DNA of 64,000 nt from Brachybacterium sp. Z12 (GCF_014400405.1 NZ_CP060496.1:1364001-1428000), one strand, 5' to 3'; positions 1 through 8,865 are shown, counted from the stretch's first letter. A program made the numbers and translations. The notes: a model not told the origin generated them from the letters alone.

Positions 1-115
1 GGTGGTAGGCGAGCACCAGCTCGTCCTCATGCACCACGTCCAGCGCCCCGGGATCCGGGATCGCGACGTCGCAGTAGAAGTCCGTGCCCGAGTACGTCGT
101 GGTGCGTGCAGTCAT
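1..115 (-). CDS. HIT-family protein, N-terminal fragment (cut by window edge)
   Basis: The first 38 codons of a minus-strand gene are present; the rest lies before base 1. The ATG is at 115. The visible residues include FYCDVAIPDP followed by LDVVHEDELVLAYHH, which is the strand and 'ED..V.AF.H' pattern that opens histidine-triad (HIT) nucleotide hydrolases; the catalytic His triad would be downstream and is not visible. HIT proteins hydrolyse or transfer nucleoside phosphoramidates and dinucleotides in the cytoplasm. It is divergent from the AlkD-like gene, with about 65 bp between starts. Family assignment rests on a short stretch only. Confidence 0.6.
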   Translation of the reverse strand, partial: MTARTTTYSGTDFYCDVAIPDPGALDVVHEDELVLAYH

Positions 116-180
116 GAGCTCATCATCCAACACCTCGCGGGCGTACGCTCGTGAGCGAACAGTGGGGGAGAGGAGAGGCG

Positions 181-879
181 ATGACGACCACGGAGCACAG
201 CCCCGAGGAGATCGCTGCGGCGAAGAGCGAAGTGCTCGCCGAGCTGGAAGCCCTGTCGGATCCGAGGATCCGCGCGGTCAACGAGAAGCACGGCGACACC
301 CACGCCGTGAACCTCACCAAGCTCCGCGCCCTCGCCAAGCGGCTGAAGGCGCAGCCCATGCTGGCCCGCGCACTGTGGGATTCGGAGGACTCCGCCGCCA
401 AACTGCTCGCGATCCTCATCTCCCGTCCTTCGCACTTTGCGCACGACGAGCTCGACGCGATGCTGCGCACAGCCGGCACCCCCAAGGTCCACGACTGGCT
501 CGTGAACTACCTCGTGCAGAAGGGCCCCCATAGCGAGACGCTGCGCGAAGCCTGGTTTGCTGACCCCGACCCGGTGGTCGCGAGCGCCGGATGGGCACTG
601 ACCAGCGATCGGGTGGTGAAGAAGCCCGAGGGGATCGACCAGGTCGCCCTGCTGGATCAGATCGAGGCCGAGATGGCGGATGCCCCGGAGCGGCTGCAGT
701 GGGCGATGAACACGTGCCTGGCCCAGATCGGCATCACGAATCCTGCACTGCGGAACCGGGCACGGAGCATCGGGGAGCGCCTGGAGGTCCTCAAGGACTA
801 TCCGACGCCGCCGAACTGCACCTCACCCTTCGCGCCGATCTGGATCGACGAGATGGTGAGGCGCGGACGCGCCGGCTGA
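181..879 (+). CDS. DNA alkylation repair protein (AlkD-like)
   Basis: A 232-residue all-helical protein of the AlkD/HEAT-repeat DNA glycosylase type, which removes positively charged alkylated purines by wrapping around DNA. The sequence shows repeated helical pairs, the WDSEDSAAKLLAILI segment typical of the family, and the C-terminal CTSPFAPIWI motif seen in small actinobacterial members. ATG at 181 is chosen because gagaggagag precedes it; an upstream GTG at 151 lacks a ribosome site. It stands alone, convergent with the membrane phosphatase gene that ends 13 bases further on. The family and general role are fairly sure; the actual lesion specificity is not visible. Confidence 0.82.
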   Translation: MTTTEHSPEEIAAAKSEVLAELEALSDPRIRAVNEKHGDTHAVNLTKLRALAKRLKAQPMLARALWDSEDSAAKLLAILISRPSHFAHDELDAMLRTAGTPKVHDWLVNYLVQKGPHSETLREAWFADPDPVVASAGWALTSDRVVKKPEGIDQVALLDQIEAEMADAPERLQWAMNTCLAQIGITNPALRNRARSIGERLEVLKDYPTPPNCTSPFAPIWIDEMVRRGRAG

Positions 880-892
880 GCGGGCGCCCCTC

Positions 893-1757
893 TCACTGCA
901 CCGCTGCGACCTCGACGAGCAGCGCCTTGTGGTCGGAGCCGGAGACCGCCTCGAAGCTGGACACCTCACCGAGCACGTCATCGGAGGCGAGGGCGTGGTC
1001 GATCCGGGCGAACGAGGGGATCCTGCTGTTCACGGGCCAGGTCGGGTGCCACCGCACACCCTCACCCGGTCGCCGGGCGGCCAGATCGCGCAGGTCGCCG
1101 CTGGCGGTCATCTCCCGCATCGTGTGGCTGCTCGATCGCGTTGAAGTCCCCGACCAGCAACAGGTTCTCTTCGAGGTACGGCTCGGCGAGCTCCCGCACT
1201 GCAGCTGCATCCCCGGCCCAGGCATCGGCGCCCACCTGCGGGGGCGCCGTATGGATCACGCCGATGTGCCAGTCCGTGCCCTCGACGGTGGTGGTTGCGA
1301 TCAGGTTCTCGAACACGGTGCCCTCTGCCTGGGCGCTCAGCTCGATCGGAGTGCGTGACAGGAGCGCCGAGCCGGCGGCGCCCTCCGCCGCGGTGCCGGC
1401 CTGATGCGGGAACTGCTCGAGCACACCGGCTGAGGCGAGCTCCTCCTCGAAGGCCGGGGTGTACTCCTGCAGCGCGAGCACATCGACGTCCTCGGTGAGG
1501 AGGGAGGAGAGCTCGTCGATGTCCGCGCGGCCGTACTGGAGGTTCAGCGAGAGCACGCTCAAAGTGCTGCCGACGGCGATGGGAGCGTCGGAGCGCTCCG
1601 GCCCGGGCAGCATCGGCCACGCGCACACCGTCATCGCCGCGATCAGGACCACGGCGCCGAGGATCCGCCAGCGGTCGCGCAGCACCAGCAGCAGGCCGAG
1701 GCAGGAGATCAGCACCGGGATCCACAGCAGCGGGATGAATGTGGAGGTGGCGATCAT
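893..1757 (-). CDS. Membrane-anchored endonuclease/exonuclease/phosphatase (EEP) family protein, one indel
   Basis: Two overlapping frames join into one EEP-fold protein of about 287 residues. The N-terminal frame has two membrane helices (residues about 5-50) and then VLSLNLQYG, the LALQEY metal-binding glutamate, and VGDFNA. The C-terminal frame holds RIDHALASDD and SDHKALLVEV, the His/Asp end of the active site. The frame change falls near 1121-1131, just after GDFNA; removing one base joins them. EEP proteins with membrane helices are extracellular phosphodiesterases of unknown substrate. Directly upstream, in the same frame, lies the 58-residue reading frame 1767..1943, separated only by a TGA, so the true N-terminus may be longer. 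Confidence 0.75.
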
Positions 1758-1766
1758 GAGGGGATG

Positions 1767-1943
1767 TCAGGTGTGCAGCTCGGTGAACAGTCTCAGCACG
1801 ATCAGCACCGCCGCAGCGAGCCCCGCCGGCACGAGCAGGATCCAGCCCAGCACGGCGAGGGCCGTGCGGCCCGTGCGCCGTCGGAGCCTGGGGTCCGCCC
1901 GGTGGGGCGCCGAGGACGAGGAGGAGTGCTCTGCGGTGCTCAC
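1767..1943 (-). CDS. Small one-helix membrane ORF, possible true N-terminus of the EEP gene
   Basis: A GTG-initiated frame of 58 codons encodes a Ser-rich start, an Arg-rich stretch and one hydrophobic helix (LAVLGWILLVPAGLAAAVLI). It ends in TGA at 1769-1767, and the ATG used for the EEP gene follows 12 bases later in the same frame. EEP membrane proteins commonly carry three N-terminal helices, and this helix plus the two in the next frame would give exactly three. A one-base error that turned TGG into TGA, or a translationally coupled pair, would explain the arrangement. There is no clear ribosome site before the GTG. Confidence 0.4.
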   Translation of the reverse strand: MSTAEHSSSSSAPHRADPRLRRRTGRTALAVLGWILLVPAGLAAAVLIVLRLFTELHT

Positions 1944-2056
1944 CCGAGGAGCGTAGACCGGCAGGGCCGCCAGCCGCCGCAGCCTCGACAGCGGTCAGAG
2001 GCGCGCCGTCATACGGCCCCGGGTGCTGCCCGCGGCCCATGGCGGAGGATGGGGCT

Positions 2057-2660
2057 ATGACCCACTTCTACCGGCCCTCTGAGGGCCATAGGCTGCCGCA
2101 CGATCCCTTCAACGCGATCATCGCGCCGCGGCCGATCGGCTGGATCGCCACGGTGGGTGCGGGGGCGGCGGAATCTCGCCCCGTACTCGTTCTTCAACGC
2201 CCTGAACTACCAGCCCCCGCTCGTCGGATTCTCCAGCAACGGTTGGAAGGGCACCGTCGCCAACTGCCGGGACTCGGGTGAGTTCACCTGGAACCTGGTC
2301 ACGCGCGACCTGGCCGCACAGATGAACGTCACCTCGACCACCGCCGACGTCGACGAGTTCGACGCCGCAGGACTGGAGGCCGCGGACTCGTCGGAGATCA
2401 CCGCGCCACGGGTCGCCGCCTCGGCGGTGACCTTCGAATGCCGCGTCACCCAGATCGTCGACCTCCAGGCCGCCTCCGGCAGAGCCTCGGGGTCCTGGTT
2501 CGTCGTCGGAGAGGTCGTGGGCGTCCATATCGAGGAGTCGCTGCTGGTCGAGGGAGTCTTCGACACCGCCGCGGCCCAGCCGGTGCTGCGCGGCGGCGGG
2601 CCGACCGCGTACTTCGGGATCGATGAGGCCCACCGCTTCGACATGCGCCGCCCGGATTGA
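2057..2660 (+). CDS. Flavin reductase-like (FMN-binding split-barrel) protein, one indel
   Basis: Repaired length is 200 residues. The first frame has AIIAPRPIGWIATV, the second NLAPYSFFNALNYQPP and later CRDSGEFTWNLV; together these are the hallmark FMN-binding motifs of the DIM6/NTAB flavin reductase family. Deleting one G from the run 2160-2164 joins them exactly. The ATG at 2057 follows ggagga; an in-frame ATG at 2039 lies before that site. Such proteins reduce flavin with NAD(P)H or bind FMN for an oxidoreductase partner; no partner monooxygenase is adjacent, so the substrate is open. Confidence 0.8.
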
Positions 2661-2734
2661 ACGGGCCTTCGACACCGCCTCGCCGCCGACTCTGAGCTGT
2701 AGGTTCTCGCTCGTCATGAGCACGGCTCGCTGAC

Positions 2735-3883
2735 CTACGCTGCGACCGAGCCTCGCGGACGGCGGAGCGCGAGCGGCAGGGTCAGCAGGGAGAGGGCGCC
2801 GCCGACCAGCAGGGCCGTGCTGAAGGACGAGCCGCTGGCGATCATCCCGATCATTACCGCGCCCAGGCCCGTCCCGGCGTCGAAACCGATGTTCCACACC
2901 GCACTGGCCGAGCCGTAGTGCGGGCGGCTGACGGCCTGGAACGCCACCACCAGGGTGAGGTTCTGCAGGGCGCCGTAGCTGATGCCCACCAGCGTCGCTC
3001 CGGCCAGCAGGGCCAGCACATCGGTGGCCTGGGGGTCGCGTACTGCCCAGGCGAGGACGGCCATGCCGACGCTGGTGATGATGACCAGCGGCCAGATGAA
3101 CGCCTGCGGCCCGAACATGTCGGACAGCCCGCCCGCTCGCCAGCGGGCCAGCGCCGCGGTCACCGTCATGCACAGCAGGGCGAGCGTGCTCAGACCCGCG
3201 CTGTCGCTCATCGGCGCCATGAAGGTGATCAGGGCGCCACCGGCCAGGGTGACTGCCAGCAGCAGCACCATCGGTCGTAGCAGCTGCAGATAGGGCGGCC
3301 GTTCCCGCGAGGTGGGGGCGCGCTCGATCCGTCGGCCCAGGATGATCGCCGGCACCACGCCCGCCGCGGGCAGCATCCCGAGCGCGAAGATCAGCCCGAA
3401 GCCGAGGTTCTCCACGATCCACGGTCCGCCGGAGACGAAGAGCACCTGTGGACCGGCGATCGCTAGTCCGTACACGCCGATCGCCTTGCCCCGGCGGGCA
3501 GGTTCGACCAGCTCCGCGACCAGAGCGCTGCCGGTCACGGTGAGCACCCCGAAGCCCAGACCGCGCACCGCCGACAGCGCGAGCACGGGCAGGAGGTCGT
3601 CGCTGAGAGCGAAGGCGCCCGCAGGCAGGCCCAGCAGCAGCACCCCGGCAGCCAGCACAGGTGACCATCCGAAGCGGCGCAAGGCGGCGGGAACGACCAG
3701 CTGGGTGAGGACGGTGAAGAGCATGAGCACGCCGTTGACCAGTCCGGCGCCGACGGAGCCGGCGCCCCCGTGGACCGCCCACAGCGGTGCGACCGGCAGC
3801 AGAGCCGCGTACCCGGAGAACCCCAGAACGGTCATGGCGATGAGCAGGGGCATGCCCGGAGCGCGCAGGGCCGAACCGTTCAC
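2735..3883 (-). CDS. MFS transporter
   Basis: A complete 382-residue major facilitator protein with about 12 hydrophobic segments. The loop after helix 2 reads RRFGWSPVLAAG and that after helix 5-6 EPARRGKAIGVYG, both characteristic MFS positions. It is a proton-coupled inner-membrane transporter, most likely an exporter, but the substrate cannot be read from the sequence. The gene is monocistronic, convergent with the flavin reductase. An Ala/Gly-rich composition and GC-rich codons match its neighbours, so nothing suggests transfer. Confidence 0.8.
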   Translation of the reverse strand: MNGSALRAPGMPLLIAMTVLGFSGYAALLPVAPLWAVHGGAGSVGAGLVNGVLMLFTVLTQLVVPAALRRFGWSPVLAAGVLLLGLPAGAFALSDDLLPVLALSAVRGLGFGVLTVTGSALVAELVEPARRGKAIGVYGLAIAGPQVLFVSGGPWIVENLGFGLIFALGMLPAAGVVPAIILGRRIERAPTSRERPPYLQLLRPMVLLLAVTLAGGALITFMAPMSDSAGLSTLALLCMTVTAALARWRAGGLSDMFGPQAFIWPLVIITSVGMAVLAWAVRDPQATDVLALLAGATLVGISYGALQNLTLVVAFQAVSRPHYGSASAVWNIGFDAGTGLGAVMIGMIASGSSFSTALLVGGALSLLTLPLALRRPRGSVAA

Positions 3884-4251
3884 TGCATATCGGCGGGGGA
3901 GACGGGCGCGAAAGTTCGCTCGGGAGGAAGAGACATGGCTCGAAGGCTAACGCCGAGGCCGTGAGGTCTGCAGCTGGGCGCAGAGACCCCAGCCTGCTCG
4001 GCGTGACACAGGCGGTCCCGAAGCCCGCGGCCCGTGCGCGCGTCGCTCACCCCGCGGTCGTCAGCCGTTGCCGAGCTCCATCGTGGTCCAGGCGCGCTCC
4101 GCCCGGTCCCGTGCCGGCCACCAGATGGAGCTGAGGGGACGGCGCCCTGCACCATGCAGAGCACCGTCTCCTCAGCTCCATCTCGTGAACCCGCCCGGCG
4201 CGATCTGGACCGTTCCGCCTTGCCGATCCCCTTGCCGACCGCCCCGTTCCG
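3884..4251. other. Gene-free interval with a long hairpin
   Basis: The 368 bases between the MFS start and the YjbR-like stop show no convincing reading frame on either strand; the frames that exist have the Arg/Pro/Ser bias of shadow translation. The only structure is the long inverted repeat at 4119-4187 and a related half-site at 4075-4087. I see no tRNA fold. Confidence 0.6.
4119..4187. repeat. 69-nt near-perfect inverted repeat with nested stem
   Basis: Left arm 4123-4142 and right arm 4164-4183 match at 19 of 20 positions (AGATGGAGCTGAGG is shared in the arms). The inner 21 bases fold again (GCCCTGC against GCAGAGC) around the loop ACCAT, and three more pairs extend the base. A third, diverged half-arm (AGCTCCATC then GTGG) lies at 4075-4087. 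There is no T-run, so a simple terminator is unlikely. It could be a small mobile repeat (REP/MITE-like), a structured RNA, or a barrier between two transcription units. Confidence 0.6.
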
Positions 4252-4646
4252 TCATCCTCGCTCGGGCTCGGACGCGAGGAAAGAGTCCGGATCCACCGGG
4301 CGCTTCGCGCGGGGGAGGCCATCGACGACCAGCAGGTACGAGTCGGTCACGAGCTCCCGCACGAACTCTGCGTCGAGGCCTCCTCCGGGTTCGAGGGTGA
4401 TCCAGTGGCGCTTGTTCATGTGATAGCCGGGGTGATGTCCGGATGTGCCTGGCGTAGCGCCACGGAGTCCCGCGGCTCCGCCTTCAGCACCACCACCGGA
4501 ACCCCGCGCACTCCGGTGAGCAGGAGGAACATCCGGCCGACGGCCTTCGCCACGTCGTACTCCGGCCCGAAGGGGTGGGTCATCTCGGCGGCAGGCAGTT
4601 CCTCGGCGCGGGCGCGGGCGATGTCCTGCAGTGCGATGCCGTCCAT
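4252..4646 (-). CDS. MmcQ/YjbR-family protein, one indel
   Basis: Repaired length 131 residues. The N-terminal frame gives HPFGPEYDVAKAVGRMFLLL and VVVLKAEPRDSVALR; the C-terminal frame gives GYHMNKRHWITLEPGG and VTDSYLLVVDGLP. This is the small YjbR fold, where the 'G..MNKRHW' motif is diagnostic. The break is at the G run 4429-4432, where one more G restores the frame. A strong aggagg site precedes the ATG at 4646. The family has a DNA-binding-like fold but no firm function. It is read away from the dnaK promoter region. Confidence 0.8.
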
Positions 4647-4823
4647 GTCAGTCCTCCTGCCGCGCGAGTGGAGTCCGGGCGGCTCGTCGTCTGACGCAGT
4701 GGCTCTTTTCGCGCAACGCCTCGATCGGCCCGGCGCGTCCTCTCCGCCTGGGAGTGATCCATGGCTGTCATCGTGTTCTGTGTCACTCCGGGATGAAGCG
4801 GGAATGGACCTGACCCCCGCAAA

Positions 4824-4844
4824 GTTGAGTGAGGTGTACTCAAG
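4824..4844. promoter_or_regulatory. HAIR operator 1 (HspR site) upstream of dnaK
   Basis: GTTGAGT, seven bases, ACTCAAG. This fits the HspR-associated inverted repeat (CTTGAGT-N7-ACTCAAG) with one mismatch in 14. It lies about 140 bases before dnaK, directly upstream of the -35 box. The remaining DNA between the YjbR gene and this site (4647-4820) shows nothing else I can name. Confidence 0.85.
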
Positions 4845-4859
4845 TTTGGATCCTCTGGA

Positions 4860-4888
4860 TTGACAACAGTCGCGACGAGTTCTCTACT
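4860..4888 (+). promoter_or_regulatory. dnaK promoter
   Basis: TTGACA at 4860-4865 is a perfect -35 box. Seventeen bases on, TCTACT at 4883-4888 is an acceptable -10. The -10 overlaps HAIR operator 2, so HspR bound there would block polymerase. This is the usual design of HspR-repressed promoters in actinobacteria. Confidence 0.65.
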
Positions 4889-4907
4889 TGAGTGCGTACA
4901 GCTCAAG
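4887..4907. promoter_or_regulatory. HAIR operator 2 (HspR site) overlapping the dnaK -10 box
   Basis: CTTGAGT, seven bases, GCTCAAG: one mismatch in 14 to the HAIR consensus. It is 43 bp from operator 1 centre-to-centre scale of about six helical turns (63 bp), so two HspR dimers could sit on one face of the DNA. Confidence 0.85.
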
Positions 4908-4980
4908 TCTTGCCGTCGGCCCAGTGGCCGGCAGCGCATGAACTCGTTGCGGCGCATCCGCCGTAGAAAGGCAGGCACCC

Positions 4981-6843
4981 ATGTCCCGTGTCGTCGGAAT
5001 CGACCTCGGTACCACCAACTCCGCCGTCGCCGTCCTCGAAGGCGGTCAGCCCACGGTCATCGCGAATGCCGAGGGCTCGCGCACCACCCCGTCGGTCGTC
5101 GCCTTCTCCAAGCAGGGCGATGTCCTCGTCGGCGAGGTCGCCAAGCGCCAGGCCGTCACCAACGTCGATCGCACGATCGCCTCCGTCAAGCGCCACATGG
5201 GCACCGACTGGAGCAAGGAGATCGACGAGAAGAAGTACACCCCGCAGGAGATCTCCGCGCGCACCCTCGGCAAGCTCAAGAAGGACGCCGAGTCCTACCT
5301 GGGCGAGGCCGTGACCGATGCGGTCATCACCGTCCCCGCCTACTTCTCGGACTCCGAGCGTCAGGCCACCAAGGACGCCGGCACCATCGCGGGCCTGAAC
5401 GTCCTGCGCATCATCAACGAGCCCACCGCTGCCGCTCTCGCCTACGGCCTGGAGAAGGGCAAGGACGACGAGCAGATCCTGGTCTTCGACCTCGGCGGCG
5501 GCACCTTCGATGTCTCCCTGCTCGAGGTGAGCAAGGATGAGGAGGGCTCCACCATCCAGGTCCAGGCCACCGCCGGTGACAACCGCCTCGGCGGCGACGA
5601 CTGGGACCAGAAGGTCGTGGACTGGCTGGTCTCTCAGGTCAAGAACAAGGACGGGGTGGATCTGTCCAAGGACAGGATCGCCCTCCAGCGCCTGAAGGAA
5701 GCTGCTGAGCAGGCCAAGAAGGAGCTCAGCGCCTCGACCTCCACCTCGATCTCGCTGCAGTACCTGTCGATGACCGAGAACGGCCCGCTGCACCTGGATG
5801 AGAAGCTCACCCGTGCCCAGTTCGAGGACATGACCTCGGATCTGCTCGAGCGCACCAAGGCACCCTTCCACCAGGTCATCAAGGATGCGGGCGTCTCCGT
5901 CTCCGACATCGACCACGTGGTCCTCGTCGGCGGCTCGACCCGCATGCCGGCCGTCACCGAGGTCGTGAAGGCCCTCACCGGTGGCAAGGAGCCCAACAAG
6001 TCCGTGAACCCGGACGAGGTCGTCGCCGTGGGTGCCGCGCTGCAGGCAGCCGTCATCAAGGGTGAGCGCAAGGACGTCCTGCTCATGGACGTCACCCCGC
6101 TCTCCCTCGGCATCGAGACCAAGGGCGGCGTGATGACCAAGCTCATCGAGCGCAACGCGGCCATCCCTACCAAGACCTCCGAGGTGTTCTCCACCGCTGA
6201 GGACAACCAGCCCTCCGTGGCGATCCAGGTGTTCCAGGGCGAGCGTCAGTTCACCCGGGACAACAAGATGCTCGGCACCTTCGAGCTGACCGGAATCGCC
6301 CCGGCACCCCGCGGCATCCCGCAGGTCGAGGTCACCTTCGACATCGACTCCAACGGCATCGTGCACGTGACCGCCAAGGACCGCGGCACCGGCAACGAGC
6401 AGTCCATCCAGATCACCGGTGGCTCGGCTCTGTCCGATGAGGACATCGACCGCATGGTGAAGGACGCCGAGACCCACGCCGCCGAGGACGAGGAGCGCCG
6501 CAAGAACGCCGACGCCCGCAACACCCTCGAGCAGCTCGTCTACCAGGGCGAGAAGCTGCTGAAGGACAACGCGGACAAGATCGAGGACGCGGACAAGACC
6601 AAGTCCGAGGACGCCATCAAGGAGGCCAAGGACGCACTGGCCAGCGAGGACTCCTCCACCGAGGACCTCGAGGGCAAGCGCGACGCCCTCAACGAGGCGC
6701 TGCAGGCCGTGGGCACCGCGATCTACTCCCAGGCTGAGGGCGCTGAGGGCGCCGAGGGCGCTGAGGGTGGGACCGCCGAGTCGTCCGACGATGACGACGT
6801 GGTCGACGCCGAGATCGTGGACGAGGACGAGGAGCAGAAGTGA
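4981..6843 (+). CDS. dnaK: Chaperone DnaK (Hsp70)
   Basis: 620 residues, intact. The ATPase domain opens with [15 protein letters not shown] and contains the phosphate-2 loop [13 protein letters not shown] near residue 170 and [10 protein letters not shown] near 320. The interdomain linker [16 protein letters not shown] follows, then the peptide-binding domain and a helical lid ending in a Glu/Gly/Asp-rich disordered tail. DnaK folds and protects proteins in an ATP cycle driven by DnaJ and GrpE. It is first in the dnaK-grpE-dnaJ-hspR operon; two HAIR sites show HspR repression, and DnaK itself acts as HspR co-repressor in Streptomyces. Its stop overlaps the grpE start by one base. Confidence 0.98.
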   Translation: MSRVVGIDLGTTNSAVAVLEGGQPTVIANAEGSRTTPSVVAFSKQGDVLVGEVAKRQAVTNVDRTIASVKRHMGTDWSKEIDEKKYTPQEISARTLGKLKKDAESYLGEAVTDAVITVPAYFSDSERQATKDAGTIAGLNVLRIINEPTAAALAYGLEKGKDDEQILVFDLGGGTFDVSLLEVSKDEEGSTIQVQATAGDNRLGGDDWDQKVVDWLVSQVKNKDGVDLSKDRIALQRLKEAAEQAKKELSASTSTSISLQYLSMTENGPLHLDEKLTRAQFEDMTSDLLERTKAPFHQVIKDAGVSVSDIDHVVLVGGSTRMPAVTEVVKALTGGKEPNKSVNPDEVVAVGAALQAAVIKGERKDVLLMDVTPLSLGIETKGGVMTKLIERNAAIPTKTSEVFSTAEDNQPSVAIQVFQGERQFTRDNKMLGTFELTGIAPAPRGIPQVEVTFDIDSNGIVHVTAKDRGTGNEQSIQITGGSALSDEDIDRMVKDAETHAAEDEERRKNADARNTLEQLVYQGEKLLKDNADKIEDADKTKSEDAIKEAKDALASEDSSTEDLEGKRDALNEALQAVGTAIYSQAEGAEGAEGAEGGTAESSDDDDVVDAEIVDEDEEQK

Positions 6844-7517
6844 TGACCGAGGACCGGAGCACTCCTGACGACGCGGAGCGTCCTGAGGGTGAGCCGAGGT
6901 TCTCCTTCACCGACAAGCGCAAGGTGAACCCCGAGGACGGCTCCGTCCGCTCCTCGGGGGCCACCCCCGCGGCAGAGGGTCAGGGCTCGGCTGAGCCTGT
7001 GGATCCGATCGATGCCGAGGCGGCGAAGCTCTTCGAGCAGGCGGCGCAGGGCGGGGACGACTCCGTCCCGGCCGACGCCGGCCGTGTTGCGGAGCTGGAG
7101 GGTCAGGTCATCGAGCTGACCGAGCAGCTCAAGCGCGAGCAGGCGGAGTACGTCAACTCCCGCCGGCGCATCGAGGGCGCGGCAGAGGTGAGCAAGGAGG
7201 CGGCAGTGGCCCGCGTCCTCGGCTCGCTGATCGGCGTGCTCGACGATGTGGAGCTGGGCCGCCAGCACGGCGACATCCCCGAGGGCACCCCGTTCCACTC
7301 GATCGCCCAGAAGCTCGAGGAGGTGCTCGGCTCGCACGGGCTGAAGCGCTTCGGCGCGGTCGGGGAGCAGTTCGATCCGAACCTCCACGAGGCGCTGATG
7401 CACGAGGACGCCGACGACGTCCAGACCGCGACGATCTCGCTGGTCATGCAGCCCGGCTACGCGATGCACGACCGCATCCTCCGACCCGCCCGGGTCGGCA
7501 CCCGGGGCCCCGCCTGA
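6843..7517 (+). CDS. grpE: Nucleotide exchange factor GrpE
   Basis: 224 residues. The first 80 are acidic and low-complexity; residues about 80-130 form the long GrpE coiled coil (VAELEGQVIELTEQLKREQ), followed by the beta-wing with the family signature QPGYAMHDRILRPARVGT near the C-terminus. GrpE releases ADP from DnaK. The ATG at 6843 shares one base with the dnaK stop; a GTG at 6840 in the same frame is an alternative. The TGA stop lies inside the first copy of the 55-bp repeat that fills the gap to dnaJ. Confidence 0.95.
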   Translation: MTEDRSTPDDAERPEGEPRFSFTDKRKVNPEDGSVRSSGATPAAEGQGSAEPVDPIDAEAAKLFEQAAQGGDDSVPADAGRVAELEGQVIELTEQLKREQAEYVNSRRRIEGAAEVSKEAAVARVLGSLIGVLDDVELGRQHGDIPEGTPFHSIAQKLEEVLGSHGLKRFGAVGEQFDPNLHEALMHEDADDVQTATISLVMQPGYAMHDRILRPARVGTRGPA

Positions 7518-7665
7518 TCGACGTGCTGTGAGCTGGCGAACGGCAGGAGATCAGGCAGTCGATACCGCCTGATCGACGTGCTGTGAGCTCGCGAACGGCA
7601 GGAGATCAGGCAGTCGATACCGCCTGATCGACGTGCTGTGAGCTGGCGAACGGCAGGAGATCAGG
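7511..7665. repeat. 55-bp tandem repeat, 2.8 copies, between grpE and dnaJ
   Basis: Units run 7511-7565, 7566-7620 and 7621 to about 7665. Units 1 and 2 differ at a single base (ctgg versus ctcg); unit 3 matches unit 1 up to gatcagg and then diverges. Each unit contains GCCTGATC and, about 30 bases on, GATCAGGC (the last unit incomplete), so each can fold or cross-pair with its neighbour. The first unit begins inside the last codons of grpE, so the repeat includes the grpE stop. Confidence 0.85.
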
Positions 7666-7709
7666 GAGAAGGCAGAACCTGAGGGGTACCACCACCCCCA
7701 TGACGCGGT

Positions 7710-7744
7710 GCGGGGCCCGTCGGCCATGAGCCGGCAGGCCCCGC
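7710..7744 (+). terminator. Intercistronic hairpin between grpE and dnaJ
   Basis: GCGGGGCC (7710-7717) pairs with GGCCCCGC (7737-7744), with an inner GGC/GCC pair around the loop catga. There is no T-run. It may act as a partial terminator or RNA-stability element between the two halves of the operon. Confidence 0.5.
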
Positions 7745-7799
7745 GCCCGTCCCCCGTAGGACACGACGAAACAGCTGACGCTCCCGGAAGGAGACGCGC

Positions 7800-8804
7800 A
7801 TGTCCCAACAGGACTGGCTCGACAAGGACTTCTACGCGGTCCTCGGCGTCTCCAAGGACGCGAGCGCGCAGGACATCAAGAAGGCCTACCGCACACAGGC
7901 CCGCAAGCACCACCCTGATCATCACCCTGACAATCCCAAGGCCGAGGAGAAGTTCAAGGAGATCGGCGAGGCCTACTCGGTCCTCACCGACGACGAGCAG
8001 CGCCAGCAGTACGACGCGATCCGGGCCATGGGCTCCGGCGGCGCGCGCTTCTCCGCCGGCCAGGGTGGCCCCGGCGGCGCCGGCTTCGAGGACGTCTTCT
8101 CCTCGATGTTCGGCGGCGGCGGCCACCCCGGCGCTCGTCCCGCTCCCGGCGGCGGCGCCAACCCCGATATCGACGATCTGCTGAAGATGTTCGGCGGCCA
8201 GGCCGGAGGCTTCGGCGGTGGGGGCCCGGCCGGGTTCGCCCCGAACCGCGCCCCGGCGAAGGGCTCCGACACCTCCGCACGGACCCGCATCAGCTTCCGC
8301 GACGCGGCGCTGGGCACCGATCTGCGGCTGACGGTCGACGGTCGCACGGTCACCACCCGCATCCCTGCGGGAGTGCATGACGGGCAGAAGATCCGCCTGC
8401 GCGGCAAGGGCCGTCCCGGTCCCGGCGGGGCCCCCGCCGGCGATCTGCTGCTGACCCTCGACGTCGAGGAGCACCCGGTCTGGAGCGCCGAGGGCACGAA
8501 CCTGCGCATCACGGTGCCGATCTCCTTCGACGAAGCCGTGCTGGGCACCACCGTGGCGGTCCCGCTGCTGGACGGCGACTCCGTCTCGGTGAAGGTCCCG
8601 CCCGGCACCCCCTCCGGCCGCACCCTGAGGGTGCGCGGGAAGGGACTGGTCACCAAGAAGAAGACGGGTGACCTCCACGTCACCGTGCAGGTCGCGGTCC
8701 CCACCCACGTCGAAGGCGCGGCGAAGCAGGCGATCGAGGACCTCCGCTCAGCGCTGGCCGACGAGGATCCGCGCGCCGGCCTCAGCGAGGCCGCCGCCCG
8801 CTGA
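7800..8804 (+). CDS. dnaJ: DnaJ-type co-chaperone without zinc fingers
   Basis: 334 residues. The J domain (1-70) has the HPD tripeptide at 38-40; a Gly/Phe-rich stretch runs to about 165; the two C-terminal substrate-binding barrels follow ([19 protein letters not shown] and [23 protein letters not shown]). The four CXXCXGXG zinc motifs of classic DnaJ are absent, which makes it a type-B (CbpA-like) J protein even though it occupies the dnaJ slot of the operon. It stimulates the DnaK ATPase and delivers clients. A ggaaggag site precedes the ATG. The gene is intact and followed after 61 bases by hspR. Confidence 0.92.
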   Translation: MSQQDWLDKDFYAVLGVSKDASAQDIKKAYRTQARKHHPDHHPDNPKAEEKFKEIGEAYSVLTDDEQRQQYDAIRAMGSGGARFSAGQGGPGGAGFEDVFSSMFGGGGHPGARPAPGGGANPDIDDLLKMFGGQAGGFGGGGPAGFAPNRAPAKGSDTSARTRISFRDAALGTDLRLTVDGRTVTTRIPAGVHDGQKIRLRGKGRPGPGGAPAGDLLLTLDVEEHPVWSAEGTNLRITVPISFDEAVLGTTVAVPLLDGDSVSVKVPPGTPSGRTLRVRGKGLVTKKKTGDLHVTVQVAVPTHVEGAAKQAIEDLRSALADEDPRAGLSEAAAR

Positions 8805-8805
8805 C

Positions 8806-8821
8806 CCGGGCCTGGGCCCGG
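8806..8821 (+). repeat. Short GC hairpin between dnaJ and hspR
   Basis: CCGGGCC, two-base loop, GGCCCGG, starting just after the dnaJ stop. No T-run follows. It may mark an RNA-processing or pausing point before hspR. Confidence 0.4.
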
Positions 8822-8865
8822 ACGATGAGGCCCCCGCACCGCCCGATCCAGGAAGGAGCATCCCG

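Noticed and set aside
2118-3782. 554-codon minus frame covering the flavin reductase and part of the MFS gene
   Set aside because: It is a shifted frame of the MFS gene that runs into the antisense of the flavin reductase; Arg/Pro/Gly-rich composition and no motif.
4903-6477. 524-codon open frame opposite dnaK (and similar long frames opposite gcvP, metE-like gene and clpB)
   Set aside because: They mirror the codon periodicity of conserved genes on the other strand, are Leu/Gly/His/Val-rich low-complexity and match no family.
7511-7665. CRISPR-like array
   Set aside because: The 55-bp units are directly adjacent with no spacers and no cas gene is present.
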